From positions 2,170,001 to 2,234,000 of the forward strand of contig NZ_CP012373.2 in NCBI RefSeq assembly GCF_001305575.3: DNA of 64,000 bases. The letters are read 5' to 3'. Source of the DNA: Beggiatoa leptomitoformis. GTDB lineage: Bacteria > Pseudomonadota > Gammaproteobacteria > Beggiatoales > Beggiatoaceae. The translations under genes and the position numbers were made by a program. Positions 50,379 to 59,889 of the stretch are shown here, one piece after another. Position 1 is the stretch's first letter, and the number at the start of each line of letters is the position of its first letter. Below the pieces are notes generated by a model. That model searched no databases. It was not told the DNA's origin and was given only the letters and a program-made list of their open reading frames with translations.

Positions 50379-51194
50379 TTATCCTACTTTTTTCCAGACT
50401 TCTTCTAAATCAGTGTTGGTAAATGTATCAGCTTCAATGACACGCCGTTGTTGGAAAAAAATCTTTTGTTTTGTGGGTTCAATGTCATAATTCCAGCAAA
50501 TACTTTTAGTGGCAAAATAAATAAGTTCTGTACACGACAATGGAGAAAAATTATCAAAACCAAAATCAGCAGGATGCGGTGTTATCAACTCACTTAATGC
50601 AACGCGATAAATAATTTTAAATAAAGTGTCAAAGTGTAAACTATCCCCTTGTGCAAGTCGCGTCATAATATCTATTTCAGCTTTTAATACAGCTGCTTGA
50701 TGACTTTTAGCTTCAACTTTAGCATATTCAGTTAAATAATTTAAAACGGTATCGGGGGGAATACGCCCTTTTTGCAACACCAATTGTTGCGGGAAACGCA
50801 AAATTGCCAACGCATCACAACGACAAAATTGAATTAAATCCTCCAAAATCACCGTATCTGCTAAGGCATGAATGACCATTTGCGTACCTGTTGCATAACG
50901 TTCGGGTTTATCAACTTTAGCAATTTGGCGTAAATGATTTTCCGTTACTTCGCCTAAATATAAACCTGCATGGGTAAACGTACCCTTAACAAAATATTTA
51001 TCTAAATAATTGTTATATGTTCGTAAAAGAATGTCACCCGGTTTAATCAAGTGCATCACCTCTTGCGTATCTTTACCTTTTATCAAAAAACTATGCGGTT
51101 GATAAACAATAAATAAAGGTGATTTGTAACCTTTCAAACGGCTTAAGAATGTCAACAGTTTTTCCACAAATGATTTTTTACGCTCAACTTGCAT
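50379..51194 (-). CDS. YiiX/permuted NlpC/P60 papain-like hydrolase
   Basis: A 271-residue protein of the circularly permuted NlpC/P60 (LRAT-like, YiiX/YebB, DUF830) type. Instead of Cys first, the His motif comes first: 'GTFTHAGLYLGEV' near residue 76, and the Cys motif 'LSCTELIYFATKS' follows near 236. 'IKPGDILLRTYN' near residue 46 is also typical. No signal peptide is seen. The family includes amidases and acyltransferases; the substrate here is unknown. It is the first gene of a minus-strand operon with mlaF, mlaE and ychJ, with gaps or overlaps of a few nt, which suggests a role in envelope lipid handling (inference). Confidence 0.85.
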   Translation of the reverse strand: MQVERKKSFVEKLLTFLSRLKGYKSPLFIVYQPHSFLIKGKDTQEVMHLIKPGDILLRTYNNYLDKYFVKGTFTHAGLYLGEVTENHLRQIAKVDKPERYATGTQMVIHALADTVILEDLIQFCRCDALAILRFPQQLVLQKGRIPPDTVLNYLTEYAKVEAKSHQAAVLKAEIDIMTRLAQGDSLHFDTLFKIIYRVALSELITPHPADFGFDNFSPLSCTELIYFATKSICWNYDIEPTKQKIFFQQRRVIEADTFTNTDLEEVWKKVG

Positions 51195-51273
51195 AATGGT
51201 TACTCCATATCTTATTTATCTAAAGTAAATTTGTTGGTTATCATCCAATATTACAACGATGATTATTGTTTTA

Positions 51274-53985
51274 TCACTGTTGCAAATACTGCTCAATCAA
51301 CGCGCAAATTTCATCTAGCTGAAATCCCTTTGCAAGCACGTGAATTTGTTTCACAAAAGGGGAAAACTGCTTATCCATGGTTTCTAAATGATTTAATTGT
51401 TTAAAAATACCATTAATATGCCCCATTGTTGCTAATTCGTGTAAGGAACGAAGCATCGTTGGTGAAGGTAATATGATTGTTTTATCAATGTACTGTGTGG
51501 CATTCTGTTCAACATTTTCCGACAATATACCTTGAGGCTTTTTATATATCCATGTCAATGCTAACTGTTTTTCTAAAATGGCCAATAATATTTCAATTTT
51601 TATTGGTTTAGGTAAAAAAGCATTAATTTCTATGTTAGAAACGGTATTTTGTGGATAATCTAATAAACTCATAGAATCCGCAATAATTGGAATATTTTTT
51701 AACGCTGGAATTTTACGTAATTGTCTAACAACTTCAAACCCATCCATCACAGGCATAACAAAGTCAGTCACAATTAAATCAGGGATATAGTATTTCGCTT
51801 TTTCTAAGCCATCAGCCCCATTCACGGCTTCAATCATTTCAAATCCTAGTGGTTTTAATAAACTGTTTAATAATGCTCTATTTTCCCAGTGATCATCGAT
51901 GACCAAAATTTTACGCGGTGTGCCAGTATAACCAATGGCTAATGGCGTTTCTGTTGGTTTTTCCAACTCAACTATTTCCGATAAATGTAAACAAAAACTG
52001 AAACAACTACCTTTTCCAAGCTCGCTATTTATAAGTAGTTCTCCACCTAATAGTGCTAATAATCGTTTCGTAATCGACAAACCCAATCCTGTGCCATCTG
52101 GACGATACTTTGGGTCGCCAACTTGTTTGAATGATTCACAAATATGTATTAAATCCTCAGGTGAAATTCCTACGCCTGTATCTTCTATTTGGAAACATAA
52201 TTTTTCATCAAGATAGCTCACTCGGAAAGTAATGCCACCGCGTGCAGTAAATTTAACCGCATTGCTAAGTAAATTAATCAAAACTTGGCGCAAGCGTTTT
52301 TCGTCAGTACAGATAAAACGGGGTAAAAGGGTGAGTGCCTCATACAAAAAAGTCACATTTTTCTGTTGGGCATTGGTTTTGAAAAAAATCACTAGCTCTT
52401 CTAAAAATTGTTTTAATTTAAAACTGCTTGGATATAGTTCTAAACGGTTTGCTTCTATTTTCGTTAAATCTAAAATATCGTTAATTAATGTTAATAAATA
52501 TTCACCGCTGCGTTGAATTGTTTTAATGCCTTCTTGTTGTTCTAACGTTAAATTTTCATCATCTTCTAAAATCTGGGTATAGCCTAAAATACCATTTAAT
52601 GGGGTGCGTAGTTCATGACTCATTGTCGCTAAAAAAGTGCTTTTTGCACGATTCGCTGCTTCAGCCGATGCTTGGGCTTGAGTACGTGCAACAACTTCAT
52701 TTTCCAAGTTTTTAAAAGAGATATAAAGCTGGTCTGCCATGCGTTGAAAAGAGTTGGCAAGTTGTCCAAGCTCATCTTGTCGTTGGGTTTGTAATAAAGA
52801 TTGTGCTTGCCATTGTCCATTCGCCAGATTTTGAGCTGCATGATTTAATTCTAAAATAGGTTTAATAACCCAGCGAGCCGTCAGTAAGCCGACAAAAATA
52901 GCGATAATTAAGGCGAGTAAAGATAAAACGAAAGTAACCCGTGTATTTGTATGAATTTGCGCCATAAAATCCGCTTCGGGAATTAAGACTACAATCAGCC
53001 AGTCTAGCCCATAATCGTCTTGATAAGGGGTTACTTGCAGAAAATAACGCGCATCTGACCAAACAAAATCAATTTGTTGTTCAGTCTGTATGGTAGATAG
53101 TTGTGTAAAACGTTGTAATAAAACATCGGCGATATATCTGGTTAATGCATTAGTGCTTTCGGTTACAGCCATTCGTTTAGTCGTATTATCTTCTTTTTTA
53201 AATAAATTTTCTCCTGTAGAACTGGCGACTAACATACCATTACGTTCAATAATAAAAGTTTGTCCTGTTTTGCCTATTTTTAAATTCTTTAGAAAATCAC
53301 TTATATAGGTAAGCCGTAATGTACTCGCAATAACGCCTGATAGTTGTGCTTGTACATTGGTAATGGGAACGCCTACAGTGAGTTGTAGCGCAGTTGTATC
53401 TAGCGCGATAAATATATCACTCCACCTTAACCCATTATATTTTACAGGATTTTTATACCAAGAACGTGAACGTGGGTCAAAATTATCTGAGCGTGCAATT
53501 TCTTGATTGGTGTAATAATCGTAATTAATGAGGTTAAAGTTAGTTTTTTCGTTAGACAGGGCAAAACTTAGTTTTGATGCTTCAATACGACGAATTGCAA
53601 CAAATTCTTTTTGCTCATTTGCTAAGGCGATAGAGTTAATTGTTTTATAAGTATATATTTGCTCTCTGAATAATTTTTCCCATTTGGTTAAATCGCTTGC
53701 TGTTAAAAAATGTTGATTCAGTAAAGCAAGGTTATTTTTAACCACATAAAAGGGAACAGAAAGATAATCAGCTAAATTTTGTTGAATTTTTTGAGTAATT
53801 TCGCTTCGTAAAGCTTGACTGAGTTCTTGTACCGCTTTTTGTCCATTAGCAAAAGAGAGCCAAGCGACTAATCCAACGGTAATAATTAATTGAGCTAAAA
53901 AAGGAACAATTAAAACAACACGTAAAGGAAAAACAGCAAGTATCCTATTTGTTGTTTGTTGTGCGAAATGAATTATATTTGACAT
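51274..53985 (-). CDS. Hybrid sensor histidine kinase (Cache-HAMP-HisKA-HATPase-receiver)
   Basis: A 903-residue inner membrane kinase. A membrane segment at about 22-45 and another at 350-370 flank a double-Cache-like periplasmic sensor (about 46-345, with 'RDFNFDPRSRSWYKNP'-type motif seen as FDPRSRSWYKNP). HAMP follows at 372-425, a HisKA domain with His457 in 'FLATMSHELRTPLNGILGY', a HATPase_c domain with 'GLSITKRLL' and 'ISPEDL', and a receiver with acceptor Asp in 'LIVTDFVMPVMDG'. The last 75 residues are helical with no clear Hpt motif. It lies 79 nt upstream of the YiiX/Mla operon in the same direction; whether they are linked is unknown. Confidence 0.93.
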   Translation of the reverse strand: MSNIIHFAQQTTNRILAVFPLRVVLIVPFLAQLIITVGLVAWLSFANGQKAVQELSQALRSEITQKIQQNLADYLSVPFYVVKNNLALLNQHFLTASDLTKWEKLFREQIYTYKTINSIALANEQKEFVAIRRIEASKLSFALSNEKTNFNLINYDYYTNQEIARSDNFDPRSRSWYKNPVKYNGLRWSDIFIALDTTALQLTVGVPITNVQAQLSGVIASTLRLTYISDFLKNLKIGKTGQTFIIERNGMLVASSTGENLFKKEDNTTKRMAVTESTNALTRYIADVLLQRFTQLSTIQTEQQIDFVWSDARYFLQVTPYQDDYGLDWLIVVLIPEADFMAQIHTNTRVTFVLSLLALIIAIFVGLLTARWVIKPILELNHAAQNLANGQWQAQSLLQTQRQDELGQLANSFQRMADQLYISFKNLENEVVARTQAQASAEAANRAKSTFLATMSHELRTPLNGILGYTQILEDDENLTLEQQEGIKTIQRSGEYLLTLINDILDLTKIEANRLELYPSSFKLKQFLEELVIFFKTNAQQKNVTFLYEALTLLPRFICTDEKRLRQVLINLLSNAVKFTARGGITFRVSYLDEKLCFQIEDTGVGISPEDLIHICESFKQVGDPKYRPDGTGLGLSITKRLLALLGGELLINSELGKGSCFSFCLHLSEIVELEKPTETPLAIGYTGTPRKILVIDDHWENRALLNSLLKPLGFEMIEAVNGADGLEKAKYYIPDLIVTDFVMPVMDGFEVVRQLRKIPALKNIPIIADSMSLLDYPQNTVSNIEINAFLPKPIKIEILLAILEKQLALTWIYKKPQGILSENVEQNATQYIDKTIILPSPTMLRSLHELATMGHINGIFKQLNHLETMDKQFSPFVKQIHVLAKGFQLDEICALIEQYLQQ

Positions 53986-54383
53986 AATTTATTTTAACTT
54001 CCTTCCACCTTAGCAACGAATTGCTAATAAGACGTGCTGTACATTTTAAGGGTTATTCAAACACGCATCATAAATATTTTTGCAAGGTGTCAGTTTTATA
54101 TATCTTAACAAGTAAATAAACGCTTATCTTCCCTATAAATTATATGGAATTAACGACAATATGTAGTAGTATTTAAAATAGAGAACTTAAAAAAATAGCG
54201 TAGTACCAAATAAATTAAAGCAAGGATGGATTTTATTTAAATTAAGATACCTGATGATGGGTAGGAATTGGTTATAACGATTTATAATCAATGAAATTTT
54301 GTAATTTTTATAACCACTTTATCCTCGTTTATTTCGGTATTATTGATAACAAGAACAATTCACACTGACAATGAGGAGGTTAT
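53986..54383. other. Divergent intergenic region, 398 bp, no gene seen
   Basis: AT-rich sequence between the kinase and the exported orphan. It contains a perfect 7-bp hairpin TTAGCAA-cgaa-TTGCTAA (54010-54027) near the kinase start and an 8-bp inverted repeat GGTTATAA / TTATAACC (54270-54277 and 54308-54315) before the orphan. A full AGGAGG (54374-54379) serves the orphan. No promoter pair with good spacing was found. Confidence 0.45.
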
Positions 54384-57002
54384 ATGTGTGTATTTAAACA
54401 GCATTCAAACAGTTGTGTGTGGACTGATTACGCATTTTACCTGTTGTTTTTTATAGGATTAAGTTTTACCTTTCCTGCACAAGCAGCCGATACGACATTG
54501 CCCCAATTAGAGGGCGCGTCAGGCTTAGACACGACTGGGGAATCGTTTTCTCCTAATGTCATTTTTTCGGGTGGAAATGCCGTTGCTGGACAATCTTATC
54601 AAACGACAGTAACTCAATCCTTAAATGCAGTTGCTGATGTTAAGGCAACAATTCAAGTTGACCCTACGCATATTGGTGAAAAAGCAGATATTTTTGTTTT
54701 TGCGGTCACTACATTATCTGTCTCAACAGACGTTTATTATTTCATGCTGGGTGAGGGCTTATATATTGACTTATGGGATCAATATACAAATACCATCGTC
54801 CCCTTCATCCCCAATGTCACATTAACAGCAACACAATCGCTGTCCCTTTATCAAGGCAAGTTTTTTTATCCCGGTAAACTGGATATTTATTTTGGCTATC
54901 GTTTGTTGGATGGAACATTTATTTATAATTATCAACCTATTTCCATCACAATTACCGATACCACGACAGAGCCAACGCCTGACCCTGATCCATCTACTGA
55001 TGCAATCAATGGTATTCCCGCCTTAACCAGCTATGCGTTTAAATCAGAACAAAGTAAAACGATTCAAGGTACAAGTACGGAAAATGCGACAGGGTTCAAT
55101 TGCTCAGGAACGATTAAAGCGACCGACCAAATTGGACGTTTAGCCCTAGTCTCATTGTTTTATCAAAACGGGTGTTATACCGATGGCACTTATAACAATA
55201 ACAACTACCTTGTAGAAAAAGGCACGCTCAACAGTTCCACACAACAACAATTTGAGGCGTATCAGATTCATGAACCAAGCAGTAAAGCGCAGGCGTTTCT
55301 TGCCTCTGAACATGCTATCTACTACCAATTTCCAACACAAGAAGATTACACCGTTTATAGTTTTAACAATAACGGATTAGTCAAAGTTGCTGACATTGCT
55401 GCCTCTGCCATTACGCTCAATGAATTTACACCGATTAAAAGCCTAACCGTTAGTAAAGTCTCAGGTTCTGTTATCTACGTTTTTATCCCCGCAACCCAAC
55501 GTATCAGTCCATTTACGGCACTCAGTACAAACGTTGAAGCGGCTCATTTAACGACAACCGCATTAGGCACGCCATTCAAATACCGCTACAATGTTAATGG
55601 CTTACCCTTTGACACTAAACAAGGTTTTCCTTATAGCCCAAGTGACCATGCAAACATTTACGCTCAACCGCGTCAGTTTTTCTTCGTGCGTAAAACCAAC
55701 GGACAAATCGGTATTGTTTGGCAAAATCAAGCTGACCATAGCATTCAACTCACTTGGTTAAGCAATGACTTACAATCTTATACTACCATCACATTAAACA
55801 ATAATGGAATGGACCTTGCTGTTGCAACAGGTGACGATGAGGGCTTTATTTACTACCTAACAATTCAATCAGGTAATGGTGCGCAAACCGATAGCTCGCG
55901 TGTAGCAACCCTTTATAAATCTAATGAGAATGGCGTGCTGAGTACCAGTCTAGCCTTAGACACGGCAAAAACAGGTTTAAACATTGTCAGTTTCGACACA
56001 GACAATGTTGCGAGCCTGCGTTATGCACAAGGCAAATTAGGTTTAATCATTGGGCGTTTAATGCACACTAGCAACGACGGCTTAAACCATCAGGGGGCGA
56101 TTGCTGTTACCTTTGACGCTAACACCTTAGCACTACTGAAAAATTTTGGGCAAACATCAGGACATTCTTTTGAAAACATCCTAACAACCAACAGTCAAAA
56201 CGAATTTGTGGGTGTGGACTTAGGTGATAACTATCCGCGCGGTATCAACTTACACAAATTTACTGACAGCCGTATCGACTCCCGTGTGATTTACACGTTT
56301 AAAACCCAACATGGCACTACCGCAACCAGTCCCGCAGGCAAGAGTTACCCACTCTACTCAGAAATTAGTGATAGCAGTCATACCTATTACAAATGGTCAA
56401 ATGATAATAATACTTACAGCGAACTGGGTGGTGTGATTGAAGGACAACAAGGCTACACCGTTATTTTTGCAGGTGAAAAGAGTCCAACAGGCGTATCACT
56501 GGATAACAGCCGTGTTGGTAGCTATCTCAATGACCCCCGCAATCTTGGTATTGTGCAAGTTATCCACGATTTTGCCAGCATCACGCCCAATACCGATAAT
56601 GAAGTCCCTGAAGGTCTCATTCTGACCGACGGACTGACAGAAACAGGCGGTTTTTACACCTTTAACGGTACATGGTCGCCACAACGCAATACGGGTGTCG
56701 TCTGGCTGACGAATTACCAAGATAAAACGCAAGCCAATGTATCCCGCTTAAAATCAGTTAAATTGAACGACGGTAACATATTATTATTGTGGGAATTATG
56801 GACTGATAGCCAATACGTAAATACCTACATGCTAAAAATTAGCGAACAAGGGCAAAAACGTAGCGATATTATTGCACTAGGCACAGAAGTTCGTTTAAAT
56901 CGCACTGATGATATTTTAGTAAACGACAACACGGTTTATATTGTTAATGGCAATAAAAGCGAGAAAAAATTAGAGCTGATTGCCTTACCACTTACAAATT
57001 AA
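54384..57002 (+). CDS. Large exported orphan protein, N-terminal beta domain plus propeller-like region
   Basis: An 872-residue protein I do not recognise. A hydrophobic leader ending near 'FPAQAAD' (residue 35) predicts export. Residues about 36-190 form a beta-rich domain ('VDPTHIGEKADIFVFAV'), then a Pro/Asp/Thr linker ('TTTEPTPDPDPSTD'), then about 670 residues of short beta strands with recurring 'NNNG', 'YYLTIQSGNG' and 'GAIAVTFDANT' turns that look like a propeller. No catalytic motif, sorting signal or membrane anchor is visible at the C-terminus. A perfect AGGAGG site precedes the ATG. Gene neighbours (kinase, M48 protease) give no clear hint. Confidence 0.7.
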   Translation: MCVFKQHSNSCVWTDYAFYLLFFIGLSFTFPAQAADTTLPQLEGASGLDTTGESFSPNVIFSGGNAVAGQSYQTTVTQSLNAVADVKATIQVDPTHIGEKADIFVFAVTTLSVSTDVYYFMLGEGLYIDLWDQYTNTIVPFIPNVTLTATQSLSLYQGKFFYPGKLDIYFGYRLLDGTFIYNYQPISITITDTTTEPTPDPDPSTDAINGIPALTSYAFKSEQSKTIQGTSTENATGFNCSGTIKATDQIGRLALVSLFYQNGCYTDGTYNNNNYLVEKGTLNSSTQQQFEAYQIHEPSSKAQAFLASEHAIYYQFPTQEDYTVYSFNNNGLVKVADIAASAITLNEFTPIKSLTVSKVSGSVIYVFIPATQRISPFTALSTNVEAAHLTTTALGTPFKYRYNVNGLPFDTKQGFPYSPSDHANIYAQPRQFFFVRKTNGQIGIVWQNQADHSIQLTWLSNDLQSYTTITLNNNGMDLAVATGDDEGFIYYLTIQSGNGAQTDSSRVATLYKSNENGVLSTSLALDTAKTGLNIVSFDTDNVASLRYAQGKLGLIIGRLMHTSNDGLNHQGAIAVTFDANTLALLKNFGQTSGHSFENILTTNSQNEFVGVDLGDNYPRGINLHKFTDSRIDSRVIYTFKTQHGTTATSPAGKSYPLYSEISDSSHTYYKWSNDNNTYSELGGVIEGQQGYTVIFAGEKSPTGVSLDNSRVGSYLNDPRNLGIVQVIHDFASITPNTDNEVPEGLILTDGLTETGGFYTFNGTWSPQRNTGVVWLTNYQDKTQANVSRLKSVKLNDGNILLLWELWTDSQYVNTYMLKISEQGQKRSDIIALGTEVRLNRTDDILVNDNTVYIVNGNKSEKKLELIALPLTN

Positions 57003-57205
57003 AGTGTTTCAAACCGTCCTTCATCTTACGTGTAAAAAAACGGATAATACCGCTTTAGTCGGTGTTATCCGTATAACATATAAACAATTAATTGCCTGAA
57101 CCTTTATATTTTTTAATTCTGAAAACTCAGCAAGTTCTGATTCAGGCAGGCTTTAAAAGCCGTATAAAATCTAATAAACATAATCCCCTGTTGCAGGAAA
57201 AATAC

Positions 57206-59113
57206 ATGCTAAAAGTCGATTTTTTTGGGCAACAAGACCAAGCACAACAAAAAACTCGGTGGTTAATTCTCTACTTTATCATCGCACTCTTTGTCATTAT
57301 TGGTTTTATCAACCTGACTTTTTTTCTTGTCGGCAAGTTTATTAGCCTACATCATTACCAACTCTCCCAATGGTTACAAAGCCCTGCCAGCCATTGGGTT
57401 ATTGGTATAACGCTTATGGTTATCTTGGGTGGGACAATACGTCGTCTTTATCAACTACGTGAAGGCGGTGAAGCCCTTGCCATTATGATAGGTGCAACAC
57501 CTATAGAACCCGATACTTATCGCGAAGAAGAACGCCGTTTAATGAATGTCGTGGAAGAAATGGCCATTGCGGCGGGAATTCCTGTTCCCGCTCTCTATGT
57601 TTTACAGATGGAACATGGAATTAATTCTTTTGTTGCAGGCTACCATGCCTCCGATGTTACGCTGGTTGTTACCCGTGGCGCATTAGAACAACTAGACCGT
57701 CGAGAATTACAAGGCGTAATAGGACACGAATTTAGCCATATTTTACAAGGTGACATGCGGTTAAATTTACATTTAATCGGGATTCTTGCAGGTATTTTGG
57801 CGATTGGACAAATGGGGTTTTACCTGCTGACAGGCGGAACTTATCAATACGAAGACCGATTAAACCGTAATCTGCGTGACTTAAATATTTTTCCCTTTGC
57901 CCTTCCCTTTTCTATTTTACTCATCAGCTTAGGCTATATTGGTCTATTTTGTGGACGTGTAATTAAATCCGCCATTTCGCGCCAACGTGAATTTCTTGCG
58001 GATGCGGCGGCTGTGCAATATACCCGTGACCCCGCTTGTCTTGTTGGCGCGTTACTAAAAATTAAAGGGCATAGAATTGGTTCAAAATTATATAATTATC
58101 GTGCAGAAGAAGTAAGCCATTTATGCTTTGGTTCTGCCTTTAACCTATCACGATTACTGGCTACCCACCCCACACTTGATGAACGTATCACCCGCATCGA
58201 CCGCGCATACCCCTACCGTTTAAAATATGGCAAATTAGGCGAACAAACCGCCAGCCAACAAACCGCCCCACTAAGCGAGGAATATTTAAGTTTTCAATCC
58301 ACTCCAACAGTTAGACCGCCAACAACCAAAACAACCGTCGTGGCTTCCATCGGCAATCCTACCCCCGAACATTTAGCCTATGCTACAAAGATTTACCAAC
58401 AAATTCCTAAAAATATTTTAACCCTTGTACATCAACAAACAGGTGCAAAAATCATCACTTATGCCCTGCTGTTTCAAGGCAAAGTAGCGGATAAACAAGC
58501 CCGCGAAATCGTCTTAAATACCGCCGAATCTACAGAAATAACACAACAAGTTATTGCGTTACGCCAACAACTAGACACATTAGGTAATCAAGTACGGGTT
58601 CCATTACTCGATTTAGCCTTACCCGCATTAAAAAAATTACCTTATGTGGAACGTACCACATACTTGACAATTATCAATGATTTAATCAAAGCAGATGGTA
58701 AGGTTAGTTTATTTGAATATGTATTAGAAACGATTTTACGCCATCATTTAGACACGCATACCATGCGCACATCAACCGTGAGCTATAAAAATTTAGCGGA
58801 AGCGTTACCCGATATTAGCCTGATTTTATCCTTACTTGCCCATGTTGGCAGTGGACAAAGTGCCTATACTATCGCCTTAAAAACCCTAACGACACAACCC
58901 CTTCCCTTTGCCTCAATCGTTGCGTGTAAACCTGAGAAATTAAACGGAGCTATCAATCGGTTAAAATATCTTACCCCGCAATTAAAAAAATCGGTTATCG
59001 ATGCCTGCGTAACCTGTGTGTTGGCAGATAAACAAGTAGAAACCGCCGAGTTAGAAGTATTGCGCGCTGTGGTAGAAAGTTTAGATTGTCCCATGCCCCC
59101 ATTAATTGGATAA
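57206..59113 (+). CDS. M48-family membrane metalloprotease with TerB-like C-terminal domain
   Basis: A 635-residue protein with two membrane helices at about 20-45 and 63-80, the zinc motif HEFSH at 174-178 ('VIGHEFSHILQGD'), two more helices near 190-208 and 228-250, and the third zinc ligand Glu262 in 'REFLADAAAVQYTRDP'. This is the HtpX/Ste24-type M48 core. The last 130 residues ('LTIINDLIKADGKVSLFEY') resemble a TerB-like helical domain. Many gammaproteobacteria have a similar fusion; its substrates are unknown, and quality control of membrane proteins is the common guess. The start at 57206 has a CAGGAAA site; 38 upstream residues in the open frame have no signal or ribosome site. Confidence 0.88.
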   Translation: MLKVDFFGQQDQAQQKTRWLILYFIIALFVIIGFINLTFFLVGKFISLHHYQLSQWLQSPASHWVIGITLMVILGGTIRRLYQLREGGEALAIMIGATPIEPDTYREEERRLMNVVEEMAIAAGIPVPALYVLQMEHGINSFVAGYHASDVTLVVTRGALEQLDRRELQGVIGHEFSHILQGDMRLNLHLIGILAGILAIGQMGFYLLTGGTYQYEDRLNRNLRDLNIFPFALPFSILLISLGYIGLFCGRVIKSAISRQREFLADAAAVQYTRDPACLVGALLKIKGHRIGSKLYNYRAEEVSHLCFGSAFNLSRLLATHPTLDERITRIDRAYPYRLKYGKLGEQTASQQTAPLSEEYLSFQSTPTVRPPTTKTTVVASIGNPTPEHLAYATKIYQQIPKNILTLVHQQTGAKIITYALLFQGKVADKQAREIVLNTAESTEITQQVIALRQQLDTLGNQVRVPLLDLALPALKKLPYVERTTYLTIINDLIKADGKVSLFEYVLETILRHHLDTHTMRTSTVSYKNLAEALPDISLILSLLAHVGSGQSAYTIALKTLTTQPLPFASIVACKPEKLNGAINRLKYLTPQLKKSVIDACVTCVLADKQVETAELEVLRAVVESLDCPMPPLIG

Positions 59114-59175
59114 TTACCCTTATGATGCGTCATACAAGCATTAATTATTAGTCAACACCTGACAGAGGCAACGCA

Positions 59176-59718
59176 GTGGAACAATTTGATGGAACAACAA
59201 TATTATCTGTACGTCGGAATGGACAAGTTGTTATTGGGGGCGATGGGCAAGTTACATTCGGCAATACCAAATTAAAAGGAAATGCGCGTAAAGTAAGACG
59301 CTTATATCAAAACAAAATTATCGCAGGATTTGCAGGCGGAACAGCGGATGCGTTTACTTTATTTGAACGCTTCGAAGCTAAATTAGAAAAACATCAGGGC
59401 AATTTAACCCGTTCAGCCGTAGAATTAGCAAAAGACTGGCGCACTGACCGCATGTTACGCCGTTTAGAAGCCATGTTAGCCGTGGCTGATCACACCGCAT
59501 CTTTAATTATTTCAGGCAATGGTGATGTGGTTGAACCTGAAATGGGACTCATGTCTATCGGCTCTGGCAGTATGTTTGCCCAATCTGCCGCCCGCGCCTT
59601 ATTAGAAAACACGGAGTTAAGTGCCGCAGAAATCGTAGAAAAATCGCTACATATCGCCGCAGATATTTGTATTTACACCAATCATAATTTAACCATTGAA
59701 ATATTGAATGCCGTTTAA
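59176..59718 (+). CDS. hslV: ATP-dependent protease subunit HslV
   Basis: HslV is the threonine protease that works with the HslU ATPase. The 180-residue protein reads '[20 protein letters not shown]'; after removal of a six-residue propeptide (MEQFDG) Thr7 would be the nucleophile. '[21 protein letters not shown]' and '[19 protein letters not shown]' are also diagnostic. Translation begins at GTG 59176 with GAGG nearby. hslU normally follows in an operon; here a terminator, a small repeat and an unrelated gene follow instead, so HslU must be elsewhere or lost. Confidence 0.96.
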   Translation: MEQFDGTTILSVRRNGQVVIGGDGQVTFGNTKLKGNARKVRRLYQNKIIAGFAGGTADAFTLFERFEAKLEKHQGNLTRSAVELAKDWRTDRMLRRLEAMLAVADHTASLIISGNGDVVEPEMGLMSIGSGSMFAQSAARALLENTELSAAEIVEKSLHIAADICIYTNHNLTIEILNAV

Positions 59719-59730
59719 GCATTTTTGAAG

Positions 59731-59750
59731 GGCGAATTTATTCGCCTTTT
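59731..59750 (+). terminator. Intrinsic terminator after hslV
   Basis: Hairpin GGCGAA-ttta-TTCGCC followed by T4, 12 nt after the hslV stop. It shows that transcription is expected to stop right after hslV, with no hslU. Confidence 0.75.
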
Positions 59751-59751
59751 A

Positions 59752-59884
59752 GAGTAGTGCTAAATAAGAACTGTTTGTAATAGTTAATGAAAAAACATCC
59801 TCAGTATTAAGGATAAGTCGCGCTGTAAAAATAGCGACCTAACGCACCCTACGCTGACTTATCTTTACGCATTTAGCACTACTC
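59752..59884. repeat. MITE-like element, 133 bp with 14-bp perfect inverted ends
   Basis: GAGTAGTGCTAAAT at 59752-59765 and its exact reverse complement at 59871-59884 bound an AT-rich core with a second imperfect hairpin (GGATAAGTC... / ...GACTTATCTT) and the block AACGCACCCTACG, a sequence common in small palindromic repeats of many bacteria. No gene is inside. Target duplication is not clear. It fills the gap between hslV and the SUMF1 fragment. Confidence 0.7.
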
Positions 59885-59889
59885 ACTAT

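Noticed and set aside
57092-57205. N-terminal extension of the M48 protease
   Set aside because: It has no ribosome site and no signal; the ATG at 57206 has a CAGGAAA site and starts just before the first membrane helix.
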